DNA of 64,000 nucleotides from Erwinia sorbitola (GCF_009738185.1 NZ_CP046509.1:2111501-2175500); one strand, 5' to 3'. Counted from the first letter of the stretch, positions 34,478 through 43,636 are shown. The notes: generated by a model not told the origin, from the letters alone. Numbers and translations are program-made.

Positions 34478-35202
34478 TGGGCATCCCAGGCGTGCGGAGC
34501 GAACAGATAACCTTTGTTACGAATGGTTTTGATTCGGTAAGGTTCTGTGGCGCTGTCGAGCAGTTTTTTACGCAGGCGAGAGATCGCCACATCAATGCTG
34601 CGATCCATGCCGTCGTAGCTGACGCCACGCAGCGTTTTCAGCAGTGCGTCACGGTTAAGAATCTTGCCTGCATGGGTTGCCAGCTCCCATAGCAGATCAA
34701 AATCCGCCGTCGAGAGGGCAATAACCTCCTCAGAAAGCATCACCTGGCGGTTAATCGGGTCGATGCTTAACGTACCAAAGCGCAGGGCGTTTTGGCCGCT
34801 AATGCCGGGCGCGATCTCTTCATGCTGGCTATTTACCCCGGCCTGACGCAGATGCAGACGCAGGCGAGCAAGCAGCACCGCAGGCGGCGTGGTTTTGAGA
34901 ATATAGTCATTTGCGCCCATTTCCAGCGACAGAATATGGTTCATATCGCTGTCCAGTGAGGTGAGCAACACAATCGGCCCTGACCAGCTATTGCGCGCGC
35001 GTAAATCCCGACACAGCGTCATGCCATCTTTGCCAGGCAGCATGATGTCCAGCATCACCAGATCGGGGTTAACGGCGGCGATTGTCTCTTCCGCACGGTC
35101 GCCACGGCTTTCAACAATAACATCGATATCATGCCTGCCAAGGTAGGCGGCAATCAGTTCACCGACATCTTTATCATCTTCAACGAATACAATTTTGTTC
35201 AT
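34474..35202 (-). CDS. rstA: Response regulator RstA
   Basis: OmpR/PhoB-family regulator, 242 residues. The receiver domain has acidic residues EDD, the phosphoacceptor Asp in LDIMLPG (about residue 52), the Thr in LLTSLDSD and the conserved Lys in YILKTTPP. A C-terminal winged helix (about 135-235) carries the recognition segment YDGMDRSIDVAISRLRKKLLD. It is expected to bind TACATNTNGTTACA sites, one of which is found before asr in this window. The promoter gap (35203-35397) shows no clear PhoP box to my eye. Confidence 0.96.
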   Translation of the reverse strand: MNKIVFVEDDKDVGELIAAYLGRHDIDVIVESRGDRAEETIAAVNPDLVMLDIMLPGKDGMTLCRDLRARNSWSGPIVLLTSLDSDMNHILSLEMGANDYILKTTPPAVLLARLRLHLRQAGVNSQHEEIAPGISGQNALRFGTLSIDPINRQVMLSEEVIALSTADFDLLWELATHAGKILNRDALLKTLRGVSYDGMDRSIDVAISRLRKKLLDSATEPYRIKTIRNKGYLFAPHAWDAQ

Positions 35203-35397
35203 AGGGCTGGATATCTGACTATTAAGAACCGTAGCTTATCCTTTCCTGGTCGTTACGACTATTAATCAGCGCTAAATGTTAGGGGGAATGTATTACAATT
35301 TTGCCGGGATATGTCATTATATCCCGCGCCTGAGAGGGTGTATTGTACAGATGCCTGTCAGGGCAGTTCTTGCGTCGAAATGGATAAGGAGAGAAGA

Positions 35398-35811
35398 GTG
35401 TCAGAAGAGAAGCTGGCTTCAGCAGCGTACAGTGATCGTATCTGCCTCAACTATATCGATTTCCTCTCAGCTTCCTGCAAAAAACGCTGGAGCTTTGTTG
35501 ATGCTATTTACGGTGTGATCCCATTTTTTGGCATGATTACCCGTAAGTCTCCGGCCACACTCCCGTCTTCATCCGAACCTCTGAAAGATCTGGCGCTGCA
35601 AATCATCTCTACTCAGGTCAGCGATGAAATTAATATTGCCCGTCTTATCACTCTTGCCCGCCAGCAGAATATCGGCCAGTTCGACATCCTGCTTCCTTAT
35701 CCGCTCTCAGATGCGCAGCTCGACGTTATTCGTCAGGAGTACGCCAGGCCCCTCGACCTTGAGCAGCATGACGACCGCATCAGCGTGAAGATCCCGCTGC
35801 TGTCACACTGA
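35398..35811 (+). CDS. Hypothetical protein
   Basis: 137 residues starting at GTG 35398, chosen because AAGGAGAGAAGA lies directly upstream; an ATG at 35380 is an alternative. There is no signal peptide. One moderately hydrophobic stretch (FVDAIYGVIPFFGMIT, about residues 29-44) is followed by a soluble alpha/beta-looking region (KDLALQIISTQVSDEINIARLITLARQQNIGQFDILLPYPLSDAQLDVI). I do not recognise the family. It stands alone, divergent from rstA and convergent with ydgI, with an AT-rich upstream region around 35290-35340 that could be its promoter. Composition is like its neighbours. Confidence 0.7.
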   Translation: MSEEKLASAAYSDRICLNYIDFLSASCKKRWSFVDAIYGVIPFFGMITRKSPATLPSSSEPLKDLALQIISTQVSDEINIARLITLARQQNIGQFDILLPYPLSDAQLDVIRQEYARPLDLEQHDDRISVKIPLLSH

Positions 35812-35887
35812 CAGCACCTGGGGCGGGTGATCAAATAAAACCGTCACGCAGATGCTTGTCAGGGAAGGGGGAAGGGCTGATATGCCC

Positions 35888-37279
35888 TTAACGCGCCAGC
35901 ATCCAGACTGCGGGCACCGCAGCGATAACCAGCAGCACCATCAGAGATTTTTCTGCCAGATGCAGTGAGTCTGCGGCACGGCCTCCGCGGCGGGCATAGA
36001 GAAACAGCACCATACCCGGCGCGTAAAGCACCACAGACAGCAACAGATGCATCGGCCCGGAAGCATACAGCAGCCACAGGCCATAAATACTGGCACCCAC
36101 CGCGATCGCCATCGCTCCTGGCTTATTCAGGCCGCGCGCCACCTTAAACAGATAGGCACCTACCAGCAGGTAGGGCACCAGAATCATCTCAGAAGCAATG
36201 GTCAGCAGCGTATTGTAGTCAGAACCGGTAAGCCAAATCAGAATCAAACACACCTGTACACAGCCATTGGTCAGCCACAGCGAGGCGGCAGGTGCACCAC
36301 GTGAATTCTGCCGGCTGAGTGATCGCGGGAAAGCGCCATGCAGCGCCGCCACCAGCGGAACTTCTGCCGCCATAATCGTCCAGCTCAGATAGGCACCGCA
36401 GACGGAAACAATCAGCCCGCCCACGATCACCAGATTGCCCCAGTGACCAATCAGCGAGGTCATTAATCCCGCCATGGACGGGTTACGCATCTCTGCAAGG
36501 GTCGCTCGCGGCACAATACCCAGCGATAGCAGCGTCACCAGCAGATAGATCGCCAGCGCAGCGCTTACCGCCAGCAGCGTAGCGCGCCCGACATCATGAC
36601 GGTTTCTGGCGCGTGATGAGACCACCACTGCACCCTCAATGCCGATAAACACCCAAAGAGTGATCAGCATCGTGTCTTTCACCTGCTGCCAGACCGGTTT
36701 ACCCAATGCCAGCCCGGTGAAGTCGAAGCGGAAGCGATCGTAGTTGAAAGCGGCAATGGCCAGCAGCACGAACAGCCCCAGCGGCAGCAGTTTACCCAGG
36801 GTTGCCACCAGATTGATGCTTGCGGCGGTCTGCACTCCGCGCAGCACCAGCGCATGCACCAGCCACAGCAGAATGGATGCGGCAAGTACCGCCTGCCAGG
36901 TGTTACCATCGCCGAAAATTACATGGCCCGGGGAGTCGGTAAAAAAACTCATCGCGGAGAAAACAATTACCAGATAAGAGACATTGGCAATAACCGCACA
37001 AAGCCAGTATCCCCAGGCGGAGCAGAAGCCAATCAGCTCGCCAAACCCCGCCTGCGCATAGCTGAAAATACCGCCATCCAGCTCAGGTTTTAAACGGCTT
37101 AATAGCAGCATTGCCAGCGCCAGCAGCACAATCCCCACGCCGGTGATTGCCCAGCCAATTAACAGTGCGGCCGGGCTGGCAACCGCTGCCATATTTTGCG
37201 GCAGGCTAAACACCCCAGCGCCAAGCATTGAACTGAGCACCAGCGCAGTCAGCGCGGTAAGACCTAACTTTTTGTCCAA
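35888..37279 (-). CDS. ydgI: Basic amino acid / arginine-ornithine antiporter YdgI
   Basis: 463-residue, 12-helix APC-superfamily transporter closely matching E. coli YdgI (shared MLGAGVFSLPQNMAAVASPAALLIGW and WLTGSDYNTLLTIASEMILVPY blocks). The family exchanges arginine for ornithine or similar basic amino acids across the inner membrane. The start appears to be TTG (37277-37279), with CGGAG seven bases upstream; no ATG nearby gives the conserved DKKLGLTALTALVLSS N-terminus. It is downstream of ydgH on the same strand, as in E. coli, with a 210-base gap. Confidence 0.92.
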   Translation of the reverse strand: MDKKLGLTALTALVLSSMLGAGVFSLPQNMAAVASPAALLIGWAITGVGIVLLALAMLLLSRLKPELDGGIFSYAQAGFGELIGFCSAWGYWLCAVIANVSYLVIVFSAMSFFTDSPGHVIFGDGNTWQAVLAASILLWLVHALVLRGVQTAASINLVATLGKLLPLGLFVLLAIAAFNYDRFRFDFTGLALGKPVWQQVKDTMLITLWVFIGIEGAVVVSSRARNRHDVGRATLLAVSAALAIYLLVTLLSLGIVPRATLAEMRNPSMAGLMTSLIGHWGNLVIVGGLIVSVCGAYLSWTIMAAEVPLVAALHGAFPRSLSRQNSRGAPAASLWLTNGCVQVCLILIWLTGSDYNTLLTIASEMILVPYLLVGAYLFKVARGLNKPGAMAIAVGASIYGLWLLYASGPMHLLLSVVLYAPGMVLFLYARRGGRAADSLHLAEKSLMVLLVIAAVPAVWMLAR

Positions 37280-37489
37280 AAAATACTCCGGTTACAGAAT
37301 AAAAAACCAGTTGTAAAGACCATGTTGGTTTTAACTCAGGGTGTAAGGCTAAATAAGGCAATTAAACGCCTGAAAGTGGCGGGGAATTCTACGGACTGAG
37401 GCGGCAGGATGCAATGACTTACTATGCAAAAACAGAAGGGAATTATTCAAAATAGCGGGGCAGCCAGGCGGCAGCCCCGCAGAAAAAAC

Positions 37490-38440
37490 TTACTTGAAGA
37501 GATCGGCAGAGACAGTCAGGTTACCGCCGCTCTGATTCGACCACTGGCGGGTAACATGATAGTACTTGGCACCTTTAGCGATCGCACGGCGGCCAACTTC
37601 TTCCGACACCTCCGTAGGAGTACCGAAGTGACCAGTGAAAGTGATGCTGTCAAACGGCTGCATTTGCGCCGCAGTAATCGCATTCACTTCCTGTACGCTT
37701 TTACCATCAGGGCGTGTCACGGTGTAGCGCTTGCCGGTAGAACTTTGAGTTTCATAGAAACGGCCCACTTTATTGCTTGGGGTTTCATTGGAAGCCACGC
37801 CCGGAAGTTCAACCGTCTTAGCCGCCGCTCCACCCGCAGCCAGCGCCGCTTTACCCGCTTCAGAGTCAGCCGGGATCAGGTTAGGAGACTGCACCTGACG
37901 CTTCGGTGCATCAGCTTTATAGATATAGGCAGTGATAATCTGATTACCACCGCTGTTGGTATCAATCTGACGCACGATAAAGAAGGACGCAGCCCCTTTT
38001 GCCTTCGCAGAACGGGTAATAGCATCATTCACATCCGGCTGGCTGCGGAAAAATCCGCTGGCGCTGACGGTATCGTAAGGCTCAAGAGTAAAGGCTTCTG
38101 CTTTAGTCAATTCACGCACGCCGTTGATAATACGATCTTTATTTTTTGGCGCTTCAGGAGCATCAGCATGGTACAAATCAGCAGTAACATTCCAGTTGCC
38201 GCCATTACCGTTGATATCGTTGATACCCTGAATGTAATAAGCGGCAGCACCCCGGGCATCAGCACGTTTAGATACTGCATCGCTGGCTTCGTAAATGGCA
38301 TTAAAACGCCCGCTGATAGTGATCCGATCGAACGGTTTCAGCGCTGCGGCTTTCTCCGGTGTCAGTTCCTGCGCCGCGTGAGCGGACAATGCTGTCATAG
38401 ACAACAGGGCTGATGCCAGAATGGTATTCTTCAGCTTCAT
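37490..38440 (-). CDS. ydgH: Periplasmic YdgH, three DUF1471 domains
   Basis: 316 residues (E. coli 314): signal peptide MKLKNTILASALLSMTALSAHA and three repeats of the YdgH/BhsA/McbA-like (DUF1471) fold. Each is recognisable by an FDRIT/YDTVS/FDSIT...GxF strand, an ADARGAAAYYI/AKAKGAASFFI/AIAKGAKYYHV segment and a glycine-rich NGGNWNVTADLY/GGNQIITAYIY/SGGNLTVSADLF ending. The family is linked to envelope stress and biofilm; the role of YdgH itself is not firmly known. ERIC copies lie just upstream, between it and pntA. Confidence 0.94.
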   Translation of the reverse strand: MKLKNTILASALLSMTALSAHAAQELTPEKAAALKPFDRITISGRFNAIYEASDAVSKRADARGAAAYYIQGINDINGNGGNWNVTADLYHADAPEAPKNKDRIINGVRELTKAEAFTLEPYDTVSASGFFRSQPDVNDAITRSAKAKGAASFFIVRQIDTNSGGNQIITAYIYKADAPKRQVQSPNLIPADSEAGKAALAAGGAAAKTVELPGVASNETPSNKVGRFYETQSSTGKRYTVTRPDGKSVQEVNAITAAQMQPFDSITFTGHFGTPTEVSEEVGRRAIAKGAKYYHVTRQWSNQSGGNLTVSADLFK

Positions 38441-38558
38441 AAAAATTAATCCTTCGCCTTACGCAAAAAATGAGTACAAAAACGAGCTGGACTCTTGATG
38501 TGTAACAGATTAGGCAATGATTATTGCATGTAATAATGTTTGCTGTCTCAGTCATTTT

Positions 38559-38682
38559 ATACCCGTCATACTTCAAGCCGCAGGATCGTTGGCTCTCCTC
38601 GCGCACCCCGGTCACTTACCGGAGTAAGCTCCGGGGATTTGCTGCGTGGCCGCCTGCCTGCAACTCGAATTATTTAGGGTAT
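38559..38682 (+). repeat. ERIC (IRU) element, copy 1
   Basis: About 124 bp beginning ATACCCGTCATACTTCAAGC and ending AATTATTTAGGGTAT, with the central CACCCCGGTCACTTACCGG and GGGGATTTGCTGC blocks. This is the enterobacterial ERIC/IRU consensus in one orientation, palindromic at its ends. Confidence 0.93.
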
Positions 38683-38750
38683 ACGTGTTTAGGGTATAGG
38701 TGATGTGTTTTAGGGTATACGTGCTTAGGGTATATGCGTTTAGGGTATAG
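38673..38750 (+). repeat. Array of TTTAGGGTATA motifs at the end of ERIC copy 1
   Basis: The terminal TTTAGGGTATA of ERIC copy 1 is repeated five times with 3-9 base spacers (38673, about 38687, 38709, 38724 and 38739) before copy 2 begins. It looks like local amplification of the ERIC end. Confidence 0.85.
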
Positions 38751-38874
38751 ATAGCGTCATACTTCAAGCCGCAGGATCGTTTACTCACCTCGCGCACCCC
38801 GGTCACTTACCGGAGTAAGCTCCCGGGGATTTGCTGCGTGGCCGCCTGCCTGCAACCCGAATTATTTAGGGTAT
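38749..38874 (+). repeat. ERIC (IRU) element, copy 2
   Basis: About 126 bp, same orientation as copy 1; the first bases are ATAGCG instead of ATACCC, which breaks the terminal inverted repeat. Ends in TTAGGGTAT. Confidence 0.92.
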
Positions 38875-39000
38875 GGATAGCGTCATACTTCAGGCCACAG
38901 GATCGTTGGCTCACCTCGCGCACCCCGGCACTTACTGGAGTAAGCTCCCGGGGATTTGCTGCGTGGCCGCCTGACTGCAACCCGAATTATTTAGGATAAA
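38875..39000 (+). repeat. ERIC (IRU) element, copy 3
   Basis: About 126 bp, same orientation, directly joined to copy 2. More diverged: TTCAGGCCACAGG at the start, a missing base in the CACCCCGGCACTTA block, and a degraded end TTTAGGATAAA. Confidence 0.9.
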
Positions 39001-39401
39001 AAGGGAATTTTGACCTTTGAGCAATTCCCGTTTTATGAATAATCAAGAAAGCAGGCTGAATCGTGTCATATTTAATTATTAACCACTAAAACTGGTAATT
39101 ATTAACACTTATTGCGTTAAAGTATTGTTAATTAATGGAATTTGATAAAATTTATCGATTAATGTTAAAATTTATCGTAGCACGTTATGCGTTCTTTACC
39201 CTGCAATTCAGGCTCAATATATCGTAACCAGGGGGCAGTTATGCTTTTTTATCGGTTACTCAACGATAAGCGCTGACTGCAACTGGATCGGAAGACGCAT
39301 TTTCAGTAGGTTATAAACCAGTTTGAACCTGTTACGTTTCGGTCATAAGGGCCGTGGCGATGAGAACAAACCATCGTACTCTCTGAAGAAAAGGGAAGAT
39401 T
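39001..39401 (+). promoter_or_regulatory. AT-rich upstream region of pntAB
   Basis: About 400 bases without a gene. The 39060-39180 part is very AT-rich, with repeated TAATTATTAA motifs and a direct repeat AAAATTTATCG (two copies about 20 bases apart, near 39150-39178). Probable pntA promoter and binding sites for a nucleoid or regulatory protein; no factor can be assigned. AGGGAAG precedes the pntA start. Confidence 0.5.
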
Positions 39402-40931
39402 ATGCTTATTGGTATTACCAAAGAGCGGTTACCTAATGAAGCCCGTGCAGCTGCCACGCCAAAAACGGTGGAGCAATTATTAGCACTTGGTTTCAGTGTC
39501 GCTGTCGAAAGCGGCGCGGGTAAACTCGCCAGTTTTGAAGATGCAGCCTATGAAGCGGCTGGTGCCACAATTACTGACTCGGTCAATGTCTGGCAGTCCG
39601 ACATTGTGCTCAAGGTCAATGCACCAACCGATGAAGAGATTGCACTGACGCGTGCCGGAAGCACGTTGGTAAGCTTTATCTGGCCGGCGCAAAATCCGGA
39701 ACTGCTGGCTAAACTGGCAGAGCGAAATGTCACAGTGATGTCGATGGACGCGGTGCCGCGTATCTCTCGTGCTCAATCTCTTGATGCCCTTAGCTCTATG
39801 GCGAATATCGCTGGCTACCGTGCCATCGTCGAAGCCGCTCACGAATTTGGTCGCTTCTTTACCGGGCAGATTACCGCCGCTGGTAAAGTGCAACCCGCCA
39901 AGGTGATGGTGATCGGTGCTGGTGTTGCCGGTCTGGCCGCTATCGGTGCGGCGCGCAGCCTGGGTGCGATTGTGCGTGCCTTCGATACCCGCCCTGAAGT
40001 AAAAGAGCAGGTGCAGAGTATGGGTGCCGAATTCCTCGAACTCGATTTTGAGGAAGAGGCCGGCAGCGGCGATGGTTACGCTAAAGTGATGTCCGAAGCT
40101 TTTATTAAGGCTGAAATGGCGCTTTTCGCCGCTCAGGCAGCAGAAGTGGATATCATTGTTACCACCGCACTGATTCCTGGCAAACCGGCACCGAAGCTTA
40201 TCACCGCAGAGATGGTTGCCACGATGAAACCGGGCAGCGTCATTGTCGATCTTGCTGCACAAAATGGCGGCAACTGTGATCTGACCGTGGCTGATACCGT
40301 CACCATCAGCCCGAACGGCGTTAAAATCATCGGTTACACCGATTTACCAAGCCGTTTGCCTACCCAGTCTTCACAGCTTTACGGCACCAACCTGGTGAAC
40401 CTGATGAAGCTGCTGTGCAAAGAGAAAAACGGTGAAATCACTATCGATTTTGACGATGTGGTTATCCGTGGCGTGACAGTGATCCGCGATGGCGAAATCA
40501 CCTGGCCAGCGCCGCCGATCCAGGTTTCTGCCGCGCCAAAAGCAGCAAAAGTGGAAGCCCCTGCGGAAAAAGCTCCGGAAGTACCTGCTTCTCCGATGCG
40601 TAAATACGGATTATTGCTGCTGGCAATTATCCTGTTTGGCTGGCTGGCAAACGTGGCTCCGCCTGAGTTCCTCTCGCACTTTACCGTGTTCGCACTCTCC
40701 TGCGTGGTGGGTTACTACGTGGTGTGGAATGTCAGCCACGCACTGCATACGCCGCTGATGTCGGTGACCAATGCTATTTCCGGCATCATCGTGGTCGGCG
40801 CAGTATTGCAGATAGGTCATGGCGGCTGGGTTAGCTTCCTCTCCTTTGTGGCGGTGCTGATTGCCAGCATCAATATCTTTGGTGGCTTTACCGTCACCCA
40901 GCGCATGCTGAAAATGTTCCGTAAAAACTGA
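39402..40931 (+). CDS. pntA: Proton-translocating transhydrogenase, alpha subunit
   Basis: Transfers hydride between NADH and NADP+ coupled to inward proton movement, supplying NADPH. 509 residues (E. coli 510). Domain I, the NAD(H)-binding domain, covers about residues 1-385, with Rossmann motif VIGAGVAGLAAIGAARSLGA and the mobile loop DLPSRLPTQSSQLYGTNL. A Pro/Ala/Lys-rich linker (about 390-410) and four transmembrane helices at the C-terminus follow. The start at 39402 (MLIGITKERLPNEARAAATP) fits. pntB follows after 10 bases. Confidence 0.97.
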   Translation: MLIGITKERLPNEARAAATPKTVEQLLALGFSVAVESGAGKLASFEDAAYEAAGATITDSVNVWQSDIVLKVNAPTDEEIALTRAGSTLVSFIWPAQNPELLAKLAERNVTVMSMDAVPRISRAQSLDALSSMANIAGYRAIVEAAHEFGRFFTGQITAAGKVQPAKVMVIGAGVAGLAAIGAARSLGAIVRAFDTRPEVKEQVQSMGAEFLELDFEEEAGSGDGYAKVMSEAFIKAEMALFAAQAAEVDIIVTTALIPGKPAPKLITAEMVATMKPGSVIVDLAAQNGGNCDLTVADTVTISPNGVKIIGYTDLPSRLPTQSSQLYGTNLVNLMKLLCKEKNGEITIDFDDVVIRGVTVIRDGEITWPAPPIQVSAAPKAAKVEAPAEKAPEVPASPMRKYGLLLLAIILFGWLANVAPPEFLSHFTVFALSCVVGYYVVWNVSHALHTPLMSVTNAISGIIVVGAVLQIGHGGWVSFLSFVAVLIASINIFGGFTVTQRMLKMFRKN

Positions 40932-40941
40932 GGGGTAGACC

Positions 40942-42330
40942 ATGTCTGGCGGATTAGTGACTGCAGCATATATCATTGCTGCGATCCTGTTTATTTGCAG
41001 CCTTGCCGGGTTGTCTAAACATGAAACCTCGAAACAGGGGAATATTTTTGGTGTAAGCGGAATGGCGCTGGCACTGGTGGTAACTATCTTTGGCCCGGAA
41101 ACTGGCAACGTCGCCTGGATCCTGCTGGCGATGGTCATCGGTGGCGCTATCGGTATTCGCCTGGCAAAGAAAGTCGAAATGACCGAAATGCCAGAGCTGG
41201 TGGCGATGCTGCACAGCTTTGTTGGTCTGGCAGCGGTTCTGGTTGGTTTTAACAGCTACCTTGACCACGGCCCGGGCCTGCTTCCGGTGATGGAGAATAT
41301 CCATCTCACCGAAATCTTTATCGGTATCTTTATCGGTGCGGTGACCTTTACCGGTTCAATCGTCGCTTTTGGCAAACTTTGCGGCAAGATCTCATCTCGC
41401 CCGCTGGCATTGCCACATCGTCATAAGCTGAACCTGCTGGCGCTGGTCGTCTCACTGGCGCTGCTGATTATCTTTGTGCGCACTGATAGCGTTGGCACCC
41501 AGACCTTTGCGCTGGTGGTTATGACGCTGATTGCTCTGGCATTTGGCTGGCATCTGGTGGCTTCAATCGGCGGTGCCGATATGCCGGTTGTGGTTTCAAT
41601 GCTTAACTCTTACTCGGGCTGGGCGGCAGCGGCGGCGGGCTTTATGCTCAGTAACGACCTGCTGATCGTTACCGGTGCTCTGGTGGGTTCAAGCGGTGCT
41701 ATCCTCTCGTACATTATGTGTAAAGCGATGAACCGTTCGTTTGTCAGCGTAATTGCGGGTGGATTCGGTACCGACAGCAGCTCAACTGGTGAAGGTGAAG
41801 AGATGGGCGAGTATCGCGAAATCGATGCCGCAGGCACCGCTGAACTGCTGAAAAACTCCACCTCTGTGATCATCACCCCGGGCTACGGCATGGCGGTGGC
41901 TCAGGCGCAGTATCCGGTGGCAGATATTACCGCCAAACTGCGTGAACGCGGCATCAAGGTACGTTTCGGTATTCACCCGGTTGCCGGGCGTCTTCCGGGT
42001 CATATGAACGTCCTGCTGGCGGAAGCCAAAGTACCGTATGACATCGTTATGGAAATGGATGAGATCAACGATGATTTCAGCGATACCGACACCGTGCTGG
42101 TTATCGGTGCTAACGATACCGTCAACCCGGCAGCCCAGGAAGATCCGCGCAGCCCGATTGCCGGAATGCCGGTGCTGGAAGTGTGGAAAGCGCAAAACGT
42201 GGTGGTCTTTAAGCGTTCGATGAATACCGGCTATGCTGGTGTGCAGAACCCGCTGTTCTTCAAAGAGAATACTCAGATGCTGTTTGGCGATGCGAAAGCG
42301 TCGGTGGAAGCTATTCTGAAAGCACTCTGA
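40942..42330 (+). CDS. pntB: Proton-translocating transhydrogenase, beta subunit
   Basis: 462 residues as in E. coli. Nine N-terminal transmembrane helices form the proton path; a conserved His in VAMLHSF and an Asn/Ser in helix segments such as VSMLNSYSGWAAAAAGF are seen. A C-terminal NADP(H)-binding domain III follows (about residues 285-462; GYGMAVAQAQ, HPVAGRLPGHMNVLLAEA, IGANDTVNPAA). It forms the alpha2-beta2 complex with PntA. The start is an ATG after GAGGGGTAGACC. The operon ends at a strong bidirectional terminator. Confidence 0.97.
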   Translation: MSGGLVTAAYIIAAILFICSLAGLSKHETSKQGNIFGVSGMALALVVTIFGPETGNVAWILLAMVIGGAIGIRLAKKVEMTEMPELVAMLHSFVGLAAVLVGFNSYLDHGPGLLPVMENIHLTEIFIGIFIGAVTFTGSIVAFGKLCGKISSRPLALPHRHKLNLLALVVSLALLIIFVRTDSVGTQTFALVVMTLIALAFGWHLVASIGGADMPVVVSMLNSYSGWAAAAAGFMLSNDLLIVTGALVGSSGAILSYIMCKAMNRSFVSVIAGGFGTDSSSTGEGEEMGEYREIDAAGTAELLKNSTSVIITPGYGMAVAQAQYPVADITAKLRERGIKVRFGIHPVAGRLPGHMNVLLAEAKVPYDIVMEMDEINDDFSDTDTVLVIGANDTVNPAAQEDPRSPIAGMPVLEVWKAQNVVVFKRSMNTGYAGVQNPLFFKENTQMLFGDAKASVEAILKAL

Positions 42331-42368
42331 TAGCGATTGATAGCGCTTAAATGCTATCAGCGTCCTAC

Positions 42369-42397
42369 AAAAAAGGCCCCGGAAGGGGCCTTTTTTT
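42369..42397. terminator. Bidirectional terminator between pntB and ynaJ
   Basis: AAAAGGCCCC / GGGGCCTTTT hairpin with a GGAA loop, A run on the left and seven T on the right. It serves both convergent units. Confidence 0.93.
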
Positions 42398-42407
42398 CGT
42401 CTGGCAC

Positions 42408-42674
42408 TTAACCTCTGCTGTCAGGATCCTGCTCACCAATAAAGAAATACCACAGCGGGATGGAGAGCAGCAGCGTAAACACGCCGCTATAAATAAGGAT
42501 CATAAAAAACTCAGAAACATACAGCTCTGCTGGCCAGCTAGAGAAGGGCATTTGGTACTCATCAATGGCACCGCCAATGATGGCTTTGGTCATCACAATA
42601 GCGGCAGTGACCAGAATACAGGCCTGGGCGATAAAAAAGTTACGGCGTTTTTTGCCCGGGGGAAAGAGTGACAC
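42408..42674 (-). CDS. ynaJ: YnaJ small inner-membrane protein (DUF2534)
   Basis: 88 residues with two transmembrane helices (about 14-36 and 55-79). The block TKAIIGGAIDEYQMPFSSWPAELYV matches E. coli YnaJ (TRATIGGVIEQYNIPLSEWTTSMYV). It lies next to uspE on the same strand, 11 bases after the uspE stop, so it is probably co-transcribed. In E. coli the two genes also adjoin. Function unknown. Confidence 0.88.
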   Translation of the reverse strand: MSLFPPGKKRRNFFIAQACILVTAAIVMTKAIIGGAIDEYQMPFSSWPAELYVSEFFMILIYSGVFTLLLSIPLWYFFIGEQDPDSRG

Positions 42675-42685
42675 AGCATTTACTC

Positions 42686-43636
42686 CTAATCGTCTTCGTC
42701 GTCATCCATTTCAACTGGCGAGGTAAAGCCATCAGGCTTGATCGCCAGCAGGTCACAGCGCAGGTGATCGATCACCTGTTCGGCGGTATTCCCGAGAAAC
42801 GCAGCGGACAGCCCGGTGCGGCCAATGGTGCCAAGCACCACCACACCCGCATCAAGATGCGCAGCCAGTTCAGGGATTACCTCTTCCGGCAGTCCTTTCT
42901 CAACATGAGTAAATTTTTCATCAATAGAGAAAGACTGACGCAGTGCTTTCATTGCCACCAGATGCTGACCGCGGATAGCATCGTTATAGACGCTGGGATC
43001 AAAGTCTGGCAGCTCAATGGCAATATTAATTGGGGTCACCGGATAGGCACCAACCAGATGCACTTCGGTATGATTGACCCGTTCAGCCAGCTCCAGCGTT
43101 TCCCTTACCAGCTTGCTGTTCAATGGATCGTGATGCGGCTCTTCACTGGCAAGATTTACCGCCACAACGGCTTTGCCACCCTCCGGCCAGGCCTGATCTT
43201 TGACCATCCACACCGGGCAGGGGCATTTGCGCAACAGGTGCCAGTCAGTTGGGGTAAACACTACCGACTGTAAACGGTCATGCTGGTGCGCCATCTTAAT
43301 CACCAGGTCATGCTTATTGTTAAGCACTTCCTGGATAATCGCTTCAAACGGACGATTGTGCCAGATAACCTTGATATCAATCTGCACACCGGCTGCAAGA
43401 TAGGCCTGCGCCTGTTCACGGATCCACTCAGTACGTTGACTGATCACCCCTTTACGCATGGTGATGCGCTCATCAGGAGAGAGCAGGGTAGTCATCTCAT
43501 AGGAGAAGTCGTAAATGGGAAGAAAGCAGGTAATCTTACCGCCAAGGCGCTGATTAAGATAAACAGCGCGGCGAAGCGCGGGCTGATCGTCCTGTTGCGG
43601 ATCGATCGCCACCAGAATGTTTTGATACTGAGCCAT
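42686..43636 (-). CDS. uspE: Universal stress protein UspE
   Basis: 316 residues: two tandem UspA domains (about 1-150 and 155-305). Domain 1 begins YQNILVAIDPQQDDQPALRRAV; domain 2 carries GTIGRTGLSAAFLGNTAEQVID, the nucleotide-loop-like motif of Usp proteins. Cytoplasmic protein involved in DNA-damage and stationary-phase resistance and in motility/adhesion balance in E. coli. The ATG at 43636 has AAGGAGAAACCG. As in E. coli it lies beside fnr, on the same strand. Confidence 0.96.
   Translation of the reverse strand: MAQYQNILVAIDPQQDDQPALRRAVYLNQRLGGKITCFLPIYDFSYEMTTLLSPDERITMRKGVISQRTEWIREQAQAYLAAGVQIDIKVIWHNRPFEAIIQEVLNNKHDLVIKMAHQHDRLQSVVFTPTDWHLLRKCPCPVWMVKDQAWPEGGKAVVAVNLASEEPHHDPLNSKLVRETLELAERVNHTEVHLVGAYPVTPINIAIELPDFDPSVYNDAIRGQHLVAMKALRQSFSIDEKFTHVEKGLPEEVIPELAAHLDAGVVVLGTIGRTGLSAAFLGNTAEQVIDHLRCDLLAIKPDGFTSPVEMDDDEDD

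Noticed and set aside
37424..38413. 329-codon plus-strand frame opposite ydgH
   Set aside because: Antisense of a gene with signal peptide and three DUF1471 domains; composition is Arg/Phe/Ser-rich and unrelated to any family.
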